This document shows positions 11,496 to 23,790 of a stretch of DNA of 64,000 nt, in pieces. A model generated the notes under the pieces. The model was given only the letters and a program-made list of their open reading frames with translations. It did no database searches and was not told the DNA's origin. The stretch is from Panorpa germanica (taxonomy: Eukaryota; Arthropoda; Insecta; Mecoptera; Panorpidae), in NCBI GenBank assembly GCA_963678705.1, contig OY783206.1:18549807-18613806 (forward strand), given 5' to 3'. A program made the translations under genes and the position numbers. Within the stretch, counting starts at the first letter, position 1. Each line of letters opens with the position of its first letter.

Positions 11496-11946
11496 TGTTT
11501 GAATCGCGATTATTTTACCGCGATTTATTTGGTGCGATATTGTGCGATGATGATGTCGAATTATGTGAAGAAAACCACGAATATTTTCTCGTTTGAAATT
11601 AAATTGATTTATTAAAAACTATCAACTACAAGCAACTGAGCTAAACGAATGAATACAAACGAATGCATGCGAAAGAATGCCATTTTTCTAATATAATAGT
11701 TAAGTTAACAGTGAATATAAAAATAAAGCATAATACAATGGAATCAAAATTATAAAATAAAACATAAGTACAATGGAGTCAAAATTATAAAATAAACATA
11801 AATACAGTGGAATCAAAATTGTAAAATAACCAGCACAAGCCGGGGTCTAAGAATGAATAAAAATTTATAATCACAATTTCTAACAACAAAACAAAATTAA
11901 AATTACAAAACTGATGTGAATTGCTACTCTTATATAGGACGGAACA
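11496..11946 (-). repeat. BEL 3' LTR
   Basis: 451 bp; on the minus strand it starts TGTTCCGTCC and ends TTCAAACA. On the coding strand the flanking sequence just before it contains AAGGCGGG, a plausible polypurine tract. Confidence 0.93.
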
Positions 11947-12220
11947 TACAGCCCGCCTTGAACTATCTGTAGTTCAAAGTTTATTATTTGTGGAGTCCTT
12001 TGTTGCAATGCAATTTCCCATTGAAGTAGTTTAAGTGTTGCAGCATATATTTTGCATGAATTTTAATTACACGTCCTAGCAGCCATTGAAGGAGAGGAGG
12101 TGTGTCTTCTCCAATCAAGAGTAGTTTTCCGACCGTTAGATTCGGTGATTTCCATTGCTGAGATGACCGCGTAATTAATTGACAAAGGTACCACTGCTTC
12201 CAAAAATGTTGCGTGATCTG

Positions 12221-14602
12221 CTATGCGTGTTGACAAACAGGCATCTGGCTGGAGCTGGAGCTGGTGCTAGTCCAATCAGGTTGAGGAAAGCTTGTCAGTG
12301 GACCACCAATAGGAAAATGGTATGGTGTAAAAGGAACAATATTATGCGGGTCAGGAGCCAAGGGACATATGGAACGAGAATTTAATATGGCTTGGATCTC
12401 AACTGCATAAGTATTTAATGGCTCATACGGAAAATGAGTAGTACCTAGGGTGAGCGTCAAGTGTTTCTTAAAATGCGCTTCATTGAGTTCGTGATTTGCC
12501 CTATAAACACTTAAGCTCTGACGATGACGATGTCGTCTTTTTATAATATGCAACGATTTAGTATATTTGAACCCGACGCGAAGCAACGGACAGGTTTGTG
12601 TTAATCGGTATGGCGGAGGATCTCCCATAATGTGGTGTGTGAGACGAGGCTTGGCTCGAAAACAGATCACACATTGGTGTATGATTTTTCGCGTAATGCT
12701 ACGACGGTCCGGAGGCCAAGGAGTTTGACGCACGGAATATACAGTTGTTTGAATACCGGCATGATTGAGCAGAACATGCTCCGGTCGTATAATAGTTTGC
12801 GTGATAGTATATGAATAAATATGTATATGGTAATGTTGACTATCAGGTAACCCAGCGAGAGTAAAATTGTCACCTACACGAATACTACCCGTAGCATCGA
12901 AAAACGGGTTAATCGGCATTAAACGACTGTTTTCAGGAATAGGTATCCCCTTGCGTAATTGATTTATTTTCGCTGAAAAGGCGGATAATTGTATTATTTT
13001 AATAATAGTATCGCGGACTGTTACCTTTCCCGAAAACGATAAAATGCTATTAGTTCGCTGTGAATTAAATCATCGCGGATTATTAATGACATGATTGAGG
13101 TATGTAACAATACGGGTAGGTTTGTCCAGCGCAGAATATTTTTTAAGTGGCTCTAATACTCGCGATTGTACCTTTAGGTAGTTGGAATTAGCAATCTCGT
13201 ATGTTTTTAAAGCAGGAAGCTCAATGCTCGATAAAATTGTTTTGGGCCATGGACTCTGAGGCTTTAATAGCCACGGAGGTTTATGCCGCCATAGTTTTCC
13301 TGCAATAAATTCTGAATGAAACGGACCGCGAGAGTCTAGATTCGCGGGTTTATTGAGTGACGCAACGTGTTGACAATGACGCGAGGCGGTTAGTCGCTGT
13401 AGTTTGGCGACGTGTTTATTACCAAATGGTTTTAAGCAATGTAGATAAGATTTGAACCAATGTAATCCCAGTGTAGAATCACATTGCAAGACAAGGTAGT
13501 CACTAGTAATTAAAGGCGCGTTTTTTACGGTAAAAAATCGAGCAAACAGAAGGGCGTCGCGGAGCGCTAGACGCTGTAACGAAATGGAGCTCACGGGAGC
13601 CACTCGAGATTTGGAACAAATTAAATGACCACGAACCTTATCATGTTCATCTACAGATCGTAGGTAACTACAGGCGCCATATGCTTTCTGGCCTGTATCA
13701 CAAATCTTATGTATTGGAATATTTTTGGGTTCGGCTACCGTGATGCAGCGCTTGAACCGTAGCGATTCTTGATCAAAATAAAACTCAAGTGAGTTGTCGA
13801 AAAATGGAGGTCTATTACCTAATGATTTTATAGCAGCAGGAGTGCTATATTTTATACTATTGCCGCTGACCGAAATAGTAACTTCAGTTCGGTCAGGCCT
13901 TAAAACCTTAGCCGTTACTTCAGTTGTAGAACGATCCTGAGAGCCAACGTCTAAAGCAACCTTGTTATGAGTTTCTGCGATACCTTCTGGATTTGTAAGA
14001 TCCACTATGGCAGTAGCTAATAAGGTTTCGACAGGTATGCGAGTCTGTAAGATGTGGTTAAATTCAGGTATCTCCGAGTGAGATACTGATTCTGTATCAA
14101 TATCATTAGCAGGTGATGTAGGTGTATCAATGTGCCCGGCTAATTGATAACTATGCACGGGTGGTGAACTATTAAATTGATTTTGGGCCTGAGGACTGTT
14201 GCTCAATGATTCTAGGCCTTGATTATACGTTGATAATACCGGTGTTGCCATAATACTACTAGCAGTGGATACCCTAGAACCAGATGGGTTGAAAGAATTT
14301 GTTTTTCGCGAATCTAAAATTTTAGTGGCCTTATCGCATGCTTCCCAATACTGATCCTCAAACTCATCCCTATATTGATACTGTTCCTCCGGAACACATC
14401 CTTCCTCATCCGCTACCAATAAGTCTATCTCGTCTTGATATGCTAATAATTTTTCACGCGTTTGCTTTATCTCGTCGTATATACTTTTTAACATACAAGA
14501 ATACTCTTCCGAATCATTATTAAGAAGGTTCACGAATGATGTTAGAGCTCGTTTTGCAGTCGCGCGTTTGATCTTTAAAAGTCTAACTTGCCCTTCAGCC
14601 AT
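12221..14602 (-). pseudogene. BEL/Pao Gag-RNase H-integrase fusion, one in-frame stop
   Basis: The likely start is the ATG at 14,602 (MAEGQVRLLK). Residues 1 to about 280 are Gag-like, with an acidic coiled segment and a Ser/Pro-rich linker. The frame then passes straight into the Pao RNase H-like region (GQKAYGACSYLRS, then ICSKSRVAPVSSISLQRL), so protease and reverse transcriptase have been removed without breaking the frame. After a TGA at 13,070-13,072 the same frame continues with the integrase zinc region (HEL-like segment, HAGIQTT, then CVICFRAKPRLT) and MGDPPPYRL. A second deletion follows that removes most of the DDE core, then the C-terminal part (ILNSRSICPL). Codons 5' of 14,602 are probably leader. 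Confidence 0.85.
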
Positions 14603-14716
14603 TATTAAATAATGGGAATTTTGCTTAAAGTAAAAATATGTACGACCAAATGCTAGGATAATTGGCGAATTGGGAAAATAGGAGGAGTAATTGTTCGGAA
14701 TTAAATGAGTTGCCAA

Positions 14717-15901
14717 GGATTATTGGTGAATCACCAGACTTACTTGATCACGTCGATGTATTGTTCTGCATCCGCAGTGAAGACGATTTGAAGTTTCAAT
14801 GAAGAACGGCACTCCGGTTATGATTATACAAATGATGATGTGCTATTTGTATAATTCTTTGCATAAAAAATGTTTGATTGCACACGATTGATGTAGTTGT
14901 TTCTCACAAGATGAATAGTTTCCAATGTTGCAAATGACGATTGATGACGAATAATAGGCTGGATGCATGATGATCCAACGCTTGTAGATTATACCCACGC
15001 TGATTGGTGGCGAATAATAGGCTGGATATATATGATCCAACGCTTGTAGATTATCCCACGCTGATTGGTGGCGAATAATAGGCTGGATATATATGATCCA
15101 ATGCTTGTAGATTATGCCCACGCTGATTGGTGGCGAATAATAGACTGGATATATATGATCCAACGCTTGTAGATTATCCCACGCTGATTGGTGGCGAATA
15201 ATAGGCTGGATATATATGATCCAACGCTTGTAGATTATTCCACGCTGATTGGTGGCGAATAATAGGCAGGATGCGTGATGATCCAGCGGTTGTAGATTAT
15301 CCCACGCTGATTGGTGGCGAATAATAGACTGGATATGTATGATCTCAGCACTTGTAGATTATGCCCACGCTGATTGGTGGCGAATAATAGACTGGATATA
15401 TGATCCAATGCTTGTAGATTATCCCACGCTGATTGGTGGCGAATAATAGGCTGGATATATATGATCCAACGCTTGTAGATTATCCCACGCTGATTGGTAG
15501 CGAATAATAGGCTGGATATATATGATCCAACGCTTGTAGATTATCCCACGCTGATTGGTGGCGAATAATAGGCTGGATGCTTAATGATCCCAACGCTTCT
15601 AGATTATGCCATGCCGATTGATGGCGAATAATAGGCTGGATATATATGATCCAACGCTTGTAGATTATCCACGCTGATTGGTGGCGAATAATAGGCTGAA
15701 TGCGTGATGATCCAGCGCTGTTCTATAATGCCAACGCTGATTGCTGGCGATTGATAGAGTTATTTCTACTACCTGATTATTCTGCTCACGAGAACACACA
15801 CTTGTTGTAGTTATTGATAATGACTGCGCAATTGCAGGTTACACAAATGAACTGATTACTATCACGGTTCACTGTTCACTATCTGGCTATCGAAGGACCA
15901 A
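14717..15901 (-). other. BEL 5' leader, including a minisatellite
   Basis: About 1.2 kb separates the 5' LTR from gag on the minus strand. Directly next to the LTR the coding strand reads TTGGTCCTTCGATAGCC, which has the position and look of a tRNA primer binding site; I do not name the tRNA. Most of the leader is the 60-bp tandem array described separately. Confidence 0.65.
14934..15743. repeat. 60-61-bp minisatellite, about 13 copies, in the BEL leader
   Basis: The block GGCGAATAATAGGCTGGAT recurs near 14,946, 15,009, 15,071, 15,132, 15,193, 15,254, 15,314, 15,378, 15,438, 15,499, 15,559, 15,623 and 15,683, with a decayed last unit near 15,743. Each unit also has TGATCCAACGCTTGTAGA. Outer and some inner units carry GATGATGATCC variants, so units have mutated and spread. 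Confidence 0.93.
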
Positions 15902-16352
15902 TGTTTGAATCGCGATTATTTTACCGCGATTTATTTGGTGCGATATTGTGCGATGATGATGTCGAATTATGTGAAGAAAACCACGAATATTTTCTCGTTT
16001 GAAATTAAATTGATTTATTAAAAACTATCAACTACAAGCAACTGAGCTAAACGAATGAATACGAACGAATGCATGCGAAAGAATGCCATTTTTCTAATAT
16101 AATAGTTAAGTTAACAGTGAATATAAAAATAAAGCATAATACAATGGAATCAAAATTATAAAATAAAACATAAGTACAATGGAGTCAAAATTATAAAATA
16201 AACATAAATACAGTGGAATCAAAATTGTAAAATAACCAGCACAAGCCGGGGTCTAAGAATGAATAAAAATTTATAATCACAATTTTTAACAATAAAACAA
16301 AATTAAAATTACAAAACTGATGTGTATTGCTACTCTTATATAGGACGGAACA
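15902..16352 (-). repeat. BEL 5' LTR
   Basis: 451 bp, the mate of 11,496-11,946. On the minus strand a TATATAAG box is at 16,342-16,335, about 10 bp into the LTR, so the U3 upstream of the TATA is almost absent. The LTR holds three copies of an ACAATGGAATCAAAATTATAA-like stretch. Confidence 0.93.
16335..16342 (-). promoter_or_regulatory. TATA box of the BEL 5' LTR
   Basis: TATATAAG on the minus strand, starting about 10 bp from the LTR edge. The 3' LTR has the same motif. Confidence 0.6.
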
Positions 16353-16356
16353 GCAA

Positions 16357-17413
16357 TATACTAAAATTTACCCCCGGCAAGCGACGAATTAATTTCTAAG
16401 CGTCTATTGCCATCAAATTTTAATGCCATTTTTAAATTGAAATATTTAATTCGTTCCATATTTATTTTACATATAACAAATAATTTTTCATATAAACTGT
16501 TAAAAAAAAAATATTTTCTTCAATTTGTTCTTTATTTGACCAACTTTTTTTCAAAATTTGTGAATTTTTTTTCGATTTGTAAATTAGCTTAAGTACGATT
16601 TTGCCAATAAAATTAAATAAAGTTTAAAGAAATAGAACACGGTAGACGGGAAAGCCGAAAGGCACACAATTAATAATATATAATAATATAAGAAAATTCT
16701 ATATTATAAACATTATATCAAGGGAAAGTTTATTTGTTTATATGATTGTTTGTTTATATGTTTACGCAATTCGAATGGTGGTTTAAAAACGGTTTCGCGC
16801 ATTTTCCTGAAAATTGTCTATCGTAGAGAAAAGAATTTTAAGACTTTTGACTTCCTCGGATTTTCCCCTAAATTTCTCCAACTTTTAATTCGTAAAAGAT
16901 AGAAAGTTGACATTTTCCATATGAGTTACGGTGTTCAATGGTAATATTTTTGGAAATTTAGAAACTAAAAAATTAAAAAGGGAAGAATTGAAAAAATTAG
17001 GGGGCTCGGTAGGAAACTTTGGAGAAACCTCAAATTTCGAATTGTGCAGTAATTGAATTTGATATTGAGAAAAAAAAAAGACAAAAATTTATTATATAGC
17101 CTAAAGTAAAAAATTGAACTAGAAAGTTGAAATTTTGTATATGAGCTAACTTTGGTACCTAACTTAGAAACCGAAAAAGAAAATCCCAAATTTTGAAAAA
17201 AAAGTTGGTCAAATAATGAATAAATTAAAAAAAAAAATTTAAAAACATATAAGAAAATATAACATATAAACATACTGTTGGAACATTATAATATAGGATT
17301 TATTCTTATAACGTTACATAACTGTATTTTTCATGTACAGTTCATCCGACATTTATTCAGTTTCCTATATAACTTTTACACATTTGCTAATATTTATGGC
17401 TTTTACTACTTAC
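16357..17413. other. AT-rich noncoding DNA, copy A
   Basis: No supported gene. Open frames here are short and low-complexity (Phe/Leu/Ile). A motif related to the end of the R repeat (AGAAAGTTGAAATTTT) is at about 17,120. Copy B matches at 40,320-41,383. Confidence 0.5.
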
Positions 17414-20400
17414 CCAAGTCAGAGTATTTGTCAGTTCCACAGAAATCGCGTCGGTTTCCATAACCAAAATTACATCCTCTAAACACGCTAACACAGGGTG
17501 CGAAATCCTTGGCTTTATTAGATGCATTTTGACTAGAGAACTTCACAAAACCGCATAGGACTCTATAAAACAAACATTTATTGTAGATGTCTGTAGATCT
17601 TTCAGATAATCGTACCTACATATATTTAAGAAAATCTACAATATGATTAAGAAATTACCCGTTTTGTCTACAGTGCTTTGCTGATTGAACTACTCCACAC
17701 ATTTTGAAGAACTCTTGATATTCTTTTTTCGTGTATTCTCTCTTTATATCACAGATATAGATTGTCTTCCGTTCGTCTTCATCGTCATATTTGTATCTTT
17801 TGACATATGGTCGAGGGGATGAATCATCATAGACCCCCTTGCGCTTTCTTTCATTATCATAAATATATCTCTTAGGATGTGGTACAGGGCTTGGGGAACG
17901 CAGTACTGGTCGTTTTATTGGTTTGTAAACCGAATCACGGAAACGTTGGCCCTCAGCTTCTTCTGCATAAGAATCCGATCCGGTTTGACTAAAAAAAAAA
18001 AATTATTTTACTTTTCGTTAGTTTAGTGTTAGTTTCGTTAGTTTTATTACTTGTTTCGTGATTGCGATGGTGATCTACTATAACTTCCATCACATCTTGA
18101 TCTTGACGATGAACTCTTTAGACTTTTATTATTAGTAGATACTAAACGACTTGCACTTCTTTCACGTGAATAGCTACTTTGATATGTAGCCAGATGATCA
18201 TATTTAGAAGACTCTCGAGTGTGACCTCGCGAATATTATCTACGTTTTTTCTCTGGTGATCTTCTACGATGTTGAGAATATTTTCGTATTGGTGATTGAC
18301 TGCAAATTGACTCAATTGTTTTGCTCTGTAGTGTTTGCGTAGATTTAGAAATTGTCTTTATCTTACTTTCACGTGGCTCATCATTATCGTAGCTTATTGT
18401 TTTATCTTCTTGATATAGATTGTCTTCCGTTCGTCTTCATCGTCATATTTGTATCTTTTGACATATGGTCGAGGGGATGAATCATCATAGACCCCCTTGC
18501 GCTTTCTTTCATTATCATAAATATATCTCTTAGGATGTGGTACAGGGCTTGGGGAACGCAGTACTGGTCGTTTTATTGGTTTGTAAACCGAATCACGGAA
18601 ACGTTGGCCCTCAGCTTCTTCTGCATAAGAATCCGATCCGGTTTGACTAAAAAAAAAAAATTATTTTACTTTTCGTTAGTTTAGTGTTAGTTTCGTTAGT
18701 TTTATTACTTGTTTCGTGATTGCGATGGTGATCTACTATAACTTCCATCACATCTTGATCTTGACGATTAACTCTTTAGACTTTTATTATTAGTAGATAC
18801 TAAACGACTTGCACTTCTTTCACGTGAATAGCTACTTTGATATGTAGCCAGATGATCATATTTAGAAGACTCTCGAGTGTGACCTCGCGAATATTATCTA
18901 CGTTTTTTCTCTAGTGATCTTCTACGATGTTGAGAATATTTTCGTATTGGTGATTGACTGCAAATTGACTCAATTGTTTTGCTCTGTAGTGTTTGCGTAG
19001 ATTTAGAAATTGTCTCTATCTTACTTTCACGTGGCTCATCATTATCGTAGCTTATTGTTTTATCTTCTTGAACGGGCTTACATATTTTTGAAGTTGTAGA
19101 TACGACTGCATCTTTCTCACGTGGATTATATGTAATATCAGTATTGCACGCTATTGAAAAACATATCCTTTGCTTAACATTAGATAAAACTGATCCTTTA
19201 CATATTTTTGATGTTACTTCAGTATTAGTTTGTTTACTGGAGTTTTCAATCAGAGATTGAATTTCGCGTGTTGAAGTCACAGGTATTACCACTTCATCTT
19301 GAAGAACTTTCTTATTGTTTTTCTTATTGATCAAGTATTGTGCTGTCTTAGAAGTAATTTTCATCTGCACGAAATTTGGAGGATGTGGTTCTACTTTTGG
19401 TAGATCATTATACGGTGTCAATAACTGTTTATTGTTTACACCAACTTTTTTTATGCGTCCGCTTGTAGTCTTTGACATTTTTAAGTGTTGCACAGTTTGA
19501 GTTGACTATTCAACAATCGGGTGAGACTTTTTGGTTTCAATGATATTAACTAGCACAGGGTTTCTATAATTATCTGTATGTTGTATAAAATTTTTTTTAA
19601 AATTATTTCTATTTAATAACGAATTTTGTTTTGTTTTATTTTTTCCTAATTTGATGTGTCTATCTTTCGACGATATATTTCCGTCTTCTGAGTTATTATT
19701 TTTTGTTTTAATATCACTTGAAACAGATCCGTATTGTAACGATCGATCTTTTTTCAAAAATACAGATTTAAGAACCTCATTTTTTTTTGCTGAAATATTG
19801 TTGGATAAATTTGTACATTTTGCTGTCAAATCATTATGATGTATTTTATTATCCATTTGCGTTGACGTAATTTTGACTTTTACCTCAGTCAATTTTTTGT
19901 CGGTTACCGTATAACTATTAATGGTTTTCGTCCGCGTCTTTTCTACATTTTTCTCCTTCCTGTAGTTGTGACGTTCTAATGCAGCTTCGGATGTAATAGT
20001 GGAAATTGATTTCTTACTTGTTACTTTCTTAAACTCTGGTTGCAAAATTAACGATTTCGAATTTTGATAAATGTTTTTCTTTTTCCATGTTTTCTGCTGA
20101 TTTAATTTTTCTCGAGAAACTGCACGAGATTTATTACTACCACCCAAAGATTCGTTCTTTTTTTGTGATACTTCTTTCTTCATTGATTCAGTAACAAGTA
20201 TTTGACTTTTCATATGCTTTTCATTTATAGCATCGACGACATTTTTAGATCCAGCAATTTTAAATGTTTCCTTTTCTTGTGTTTTCACTTGTGTCACTTT
20301 GCCTTCACTCTAATGTAATTTAGCAACCTTGTTTAGTAACTTATCTTTTCTAATATTATTTTGTTTTTTTATTTTCTTTAGTCCACAATTCCTTTTAGCC

Positions 20401-21993
20401 CTACTAGTTTCTTCTTTAATCTCTGCGCACTCATCGTCACTAAATATCGGCGAATGTTCACCCACAGGATCGTCTAATGAAATTTTTTTACCAATGCCGC
20501 ATTGACGTTTTTTACTTTTCGCTGGTTTTAGACTATAATTAATTTCCTAAAAACATAAAGAAAGGATGTAACAATTTGGTAAATATATAAAAACGAAAAA
20601 TTTATCTTCTAATATAAATTCCATAATTATAAAAAGTAGAGTACATTCATTAGCTATACTGTATAATAAAACTGTGATTAGTAAGTAAACGAAAATATAT
20701 AGCTAACTAAATGGATGTAAAAAGTTTCTTGCTACATTTTTTCTATTGGTACCACTTTCATAATTAATGAATTATATCTAGAAAAGAAAATAACTTACGG
20801 GATTATGTTTAGATGGAACTGAATCTTCGCATGTATTAATCATCTGGTCTGCACAAATTGAGTCTACGTCCATTCATTCATCTTTAGTATCTTTAGAATT
20901 ACATGGTGTATAATTTGTAAGTTAAGAAATATTTTCGGTATTTCTATCTCGAACAGGTGTTCGTATAGGAGGAACTTTTCTTTTTATTCTACTTGGAGTA
21001 GATTTAATATCTATGAATGTTTCAAGAGAAGTACTACGTGTTAATTCGTATAGCATATCTGCTACAACGAAAGAGCCACTTAAATCTGGCTCTTTAGATT
21101 CATCTTCACCATTTATATAACTTACTAAATCCAAAGACGAATTTTGTAAGCCTGCTATTTCATCTTTAACGTCTTCCACTTTCTCTTCTGCTGCTATTTC
21201 CTGTGTTGTTATTTCTTGTGTTGCTATTTCTTGTGCTAGTTCTTGTTGTGAGTTTTCATCTTCGACAATATGAGTATCGTTGTCTAATAAAATTTCGCTT
21301 ACGTAGTGGCTAAAACTTTTATTCAAATTTAATTTTTCTGCACTTTCAAGAGGTTGTAACTGAATATTTTCCAAGTCAAATAAGGCACTAAGGTTATTAC
21401 AGCTTCTGGAGGAAGCCAACATATTGTCATGGCGTCTGTGAGTTTCTGGTAATGAAACGGACTTTTCATTTTTCTTGCGTGTTGAAGTTTTTGAAAAGAC
21501 TGTAACATAATGAAAAACATTGAATTTATTTATTTTATATTGTGAATTTATTTCCATTATTTCTACATTATGCTGATTCTACAACATTGAAACTACCATT
21601 CAAATCTTTTAATCGTATAAATATTTTGAATCATTTGGTATAACAATAACTTTACTCACTCTTAATGCTATCTTTATTTATTTGCTGAGCAAACCTGTTG
21701 CTTTTACTTTCATTTTCCTCCACATTTTTATCATCTTCAGAGTCTAAACTTCGTGATAAATTTAATGGTTGTATTTTTGCTAAGCTATCTGAACGACCTT
21801 GCTTGCTGGATCCTACATCTGAATCAGAGTCTGACTCAGAGTCCGAGCTGGAATCAGCGTCACTTGCGTTTTTACCGTTTCGGCAACAGTCGCAGATGGT
21901 TTTACCACATTTATTTGAGGTACAGGCCTCACAACTTCTTGCACGAATTGTTTTGACCGTGGGGTATGTGCTTTTCTAATCATCTGCACCATT
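17414..21993 (-). pseudogene. srl: PGC-1/spargel-like coactivator pseudogene, copy A
   Basis: Five exons can be traced on the minus strand by splice sites shared with copy B: 21,993-21,660, 21,605-20,799, 20,546-18,709, 17,988-17,659 and about 17,605-17,414. The product would be a nuclear coactivator-type protein with a Ser-rich acidic N-terminus, a long Lys/Ser body, an RS-rich segment and a C-terminal RRM. The RRM has an RNP2-like TIYICDI, an RNP1-like GFVKF and the ending FGYGNRR-DFC...YSDLG, which I match to the GRRxFC..YADLD ending of the PGC-1/spargel family. Stops at 20,922, 20,310, 19,506 and 18,894, deletions relative to copy B of 316, 65 and 171 nt in the first three exons, and a 658-bp internal duplication make it non-functional. 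The family call rests on the RRM and is moderately sure. Confidence 0.65.
17756..19071. repeat. 658-bp tandem duplication of exons in the pseudogene
   Basis: Unit 1 is 17,756-18,413 and unit 2 is 18,414-19,071, joined at a GATATAG microhomology. I see three substitutions between them (near 18,108/18,766, 18,253/18,911 and 18,358/19,016). Each unit holds part of the RRM exon, the preceding intron and the end of the RS exon. Copy B has a single unit, so the event followed the segmental duplication. Confidence 0.95.
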
Positions 21994-23219
21994 CTGCAAG
22001 AAAAAATACAAAATTTATAAAAATTAATTTAGGTTATAAAAAGTCAGTGGAAAAGTCAGTCGAAAAGTATAAACAAATTTTAAAATTTTTGCTAGTGGTT
22101 TTAAAATTGTTAAAGTGAAATTACAATTCCTTTTAAGTTAATTGTAGTCAAAAATAGTATCTATTCCAGTCAACATTTAGATATTTAATAAAATAAAAAC
22201 GCCAATATACATTTATTAACATCTAAAAGAGTTTACAAGACCATTGTGAAAAGGTAGAAAAACATCATATACATCTGTCGTAAGAAACATATGTTTTGAT
22301 ATTATAAATGTGATTAACAAAAATAAATAAAATCGATTTTTAATTTATTCTACAGACTTTTCAGACACTTCAAAAATGGCTAAAAACTAAGCGGTTAAAT
22401 TAAAACTAATGGGTGTTGGATTAAATTAAACTAAAGTCTGAACTTTCGTGCATTAAAGAGAGAAAGAAAAAAAAAACGACGAGAGACAGATAGAGATATC
22501 GAATAAAGGGATAAACATACTGGTTCAAAGAAAGGATTTTTAAAACTTATTTTTCTTTAAGGTGAAACGATACTTGGCCATTTTTGATTCGCGAAATATA
22601 GATGGCGATACTATACAGCAGGTTAAATATTATCAAAAGAACCATGTTTTTTATGTTTAAATCGTTTTATGTAAATAACTATAAACGCGAATGAAAATCT
22701 AAAGCTGCAAACAGTTAGATGAATAACGTATCTACATTTTAAGCTTTCTTCCACTGACTTTTAATGATTTTGGTAAAACAAAATAATGTTTTGAAAATGA
22801 ATATTCTTCTATTTTCAAATTCAATTCCAATTTTTATATGCCCAGTAATATTTCTAATGGTTTGTCATAATTTTAAAACCTTATGGTTCTCAAACTTACG
22901 CTTAAGACTTAAGAATATATTGAGTATTCGATAATATTACTCAAAGATTTTGTACATGATTGTACATAATATAGGATTCTACTAATACAAATATGGAATG
23001 TTTTGTTGACCAATATTTTCAAAATTACTAGTATACTAGGAATTTGCGCAGATGTTATAGATAGAAGCAAATTGACGTTTTTCAAAAATTAAAAATTAAA
23101 AAAAGGGGACGTTGAAAAAAATTAGGAGGACCGGTATGAAACTTTGGAGAGAGTATATTTTCTTTAAAATCTCATTTTCATTTTTAATATTTCTGACTTT
23201 TACAGTCCCAATATACCAT

Positions 23220-23294
<75 letters not shown>

Positions 23295-23790
23295 AAAATA
23301 TTTAAAATGATAATATATTTTTTTAAACATTCAGTTCATTAGAGAGGTTATTCTGAGAAAAACTCATAATTTCTCAATAATTTCGGGCTTGACTTCCTAA
23401 TGAATTGACCGATCGATATATACATATTTAAAAATAGTTGGTAATCTTAACTATTTTTAAATAAGTATATGTAAAGAAAAATTTGTAACCACTAGAAAAT
23501 ATGAAACTTGAATGCAAGGTATAAAAAAATTAACAGAAAATAGAATTTTTTTAAATAATTGATAATTGAACTAATTAATGATCGATTTATAAACAAAGCT
23601 TGAACATTTATCTGACTCCTAAGTATATATGGTTTAAATAGCTCAATCGTTTGCAAAGTTATTAACGTTTTTATATTTGAAAACATGGAGTGCTAGTACA
23701 AAGTGGTAAATCGATTGTCATTTTAGAACACTGTTGCCATCTATATCTAACTATATAACCATGAAGTAATGTTTCACCTCAAAATGATTT
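21994..23790. other. Upstream region or first intron of the pseudogene, copy A
   Basis: No coding sequence is supported. The region is AT-rich and matches 45,861-47,660. It contains a 70-bp TA microsatellite. Confidence 0.55.
23221..23290. repeat. TA dinucleotide microsatellite, copy A
   Basis: About 33 uninterrupted TA units follow CACATATA. The orthologous tract in copy B is shorter, about 24 units. Confidence 0.95.

Larger units (their letters stand above)
11496..16352 (-). mobile_element. BEL/Pao LTR retrotransposon, internally deleted, only in copy A
   Basis: The element has 451-bp LTRs at 11,496-11,946 and 15,902-16,352 and a 4-bp target duplication GCAA (11,492-11,495 and 16,353-16,356). 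Copy B has the uninterrupted site at about 40,308-40,330. The coding strand is minus, so the 5' LTR is the right-hand one. I count four differences between the LTRs (about 0.9 percent), which makes this the youngest dated insertion in the window and younger than the segmental duplication. Protease and reverse transcriptase are missing, so it can only have moved with proteins from a complete relative. Confidence 0.95.

Noticed and set aside
12179-12385. Plus-strand ORFs within the BEL element
   Set aside because: Shadows of the minus-strand integrase frame, with no family motifs.
14843-15163. 106-residue minus-strand ORF with internal repeats
   Set aside because: It is a translation of the leader minisatellite; the 60-61-bp unit does not hold the frame across the array.
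14934-15743. CRISPR-like array
   Set aside because: The whole 60-bp unit is conserved, without unique spacers, and it sits in a eukaryotic retrotransposon.
16407-17463. Short Phe/Leu-rich ORFs
   Set aside because: AT-rich chance frames with stops at different places in copy B.
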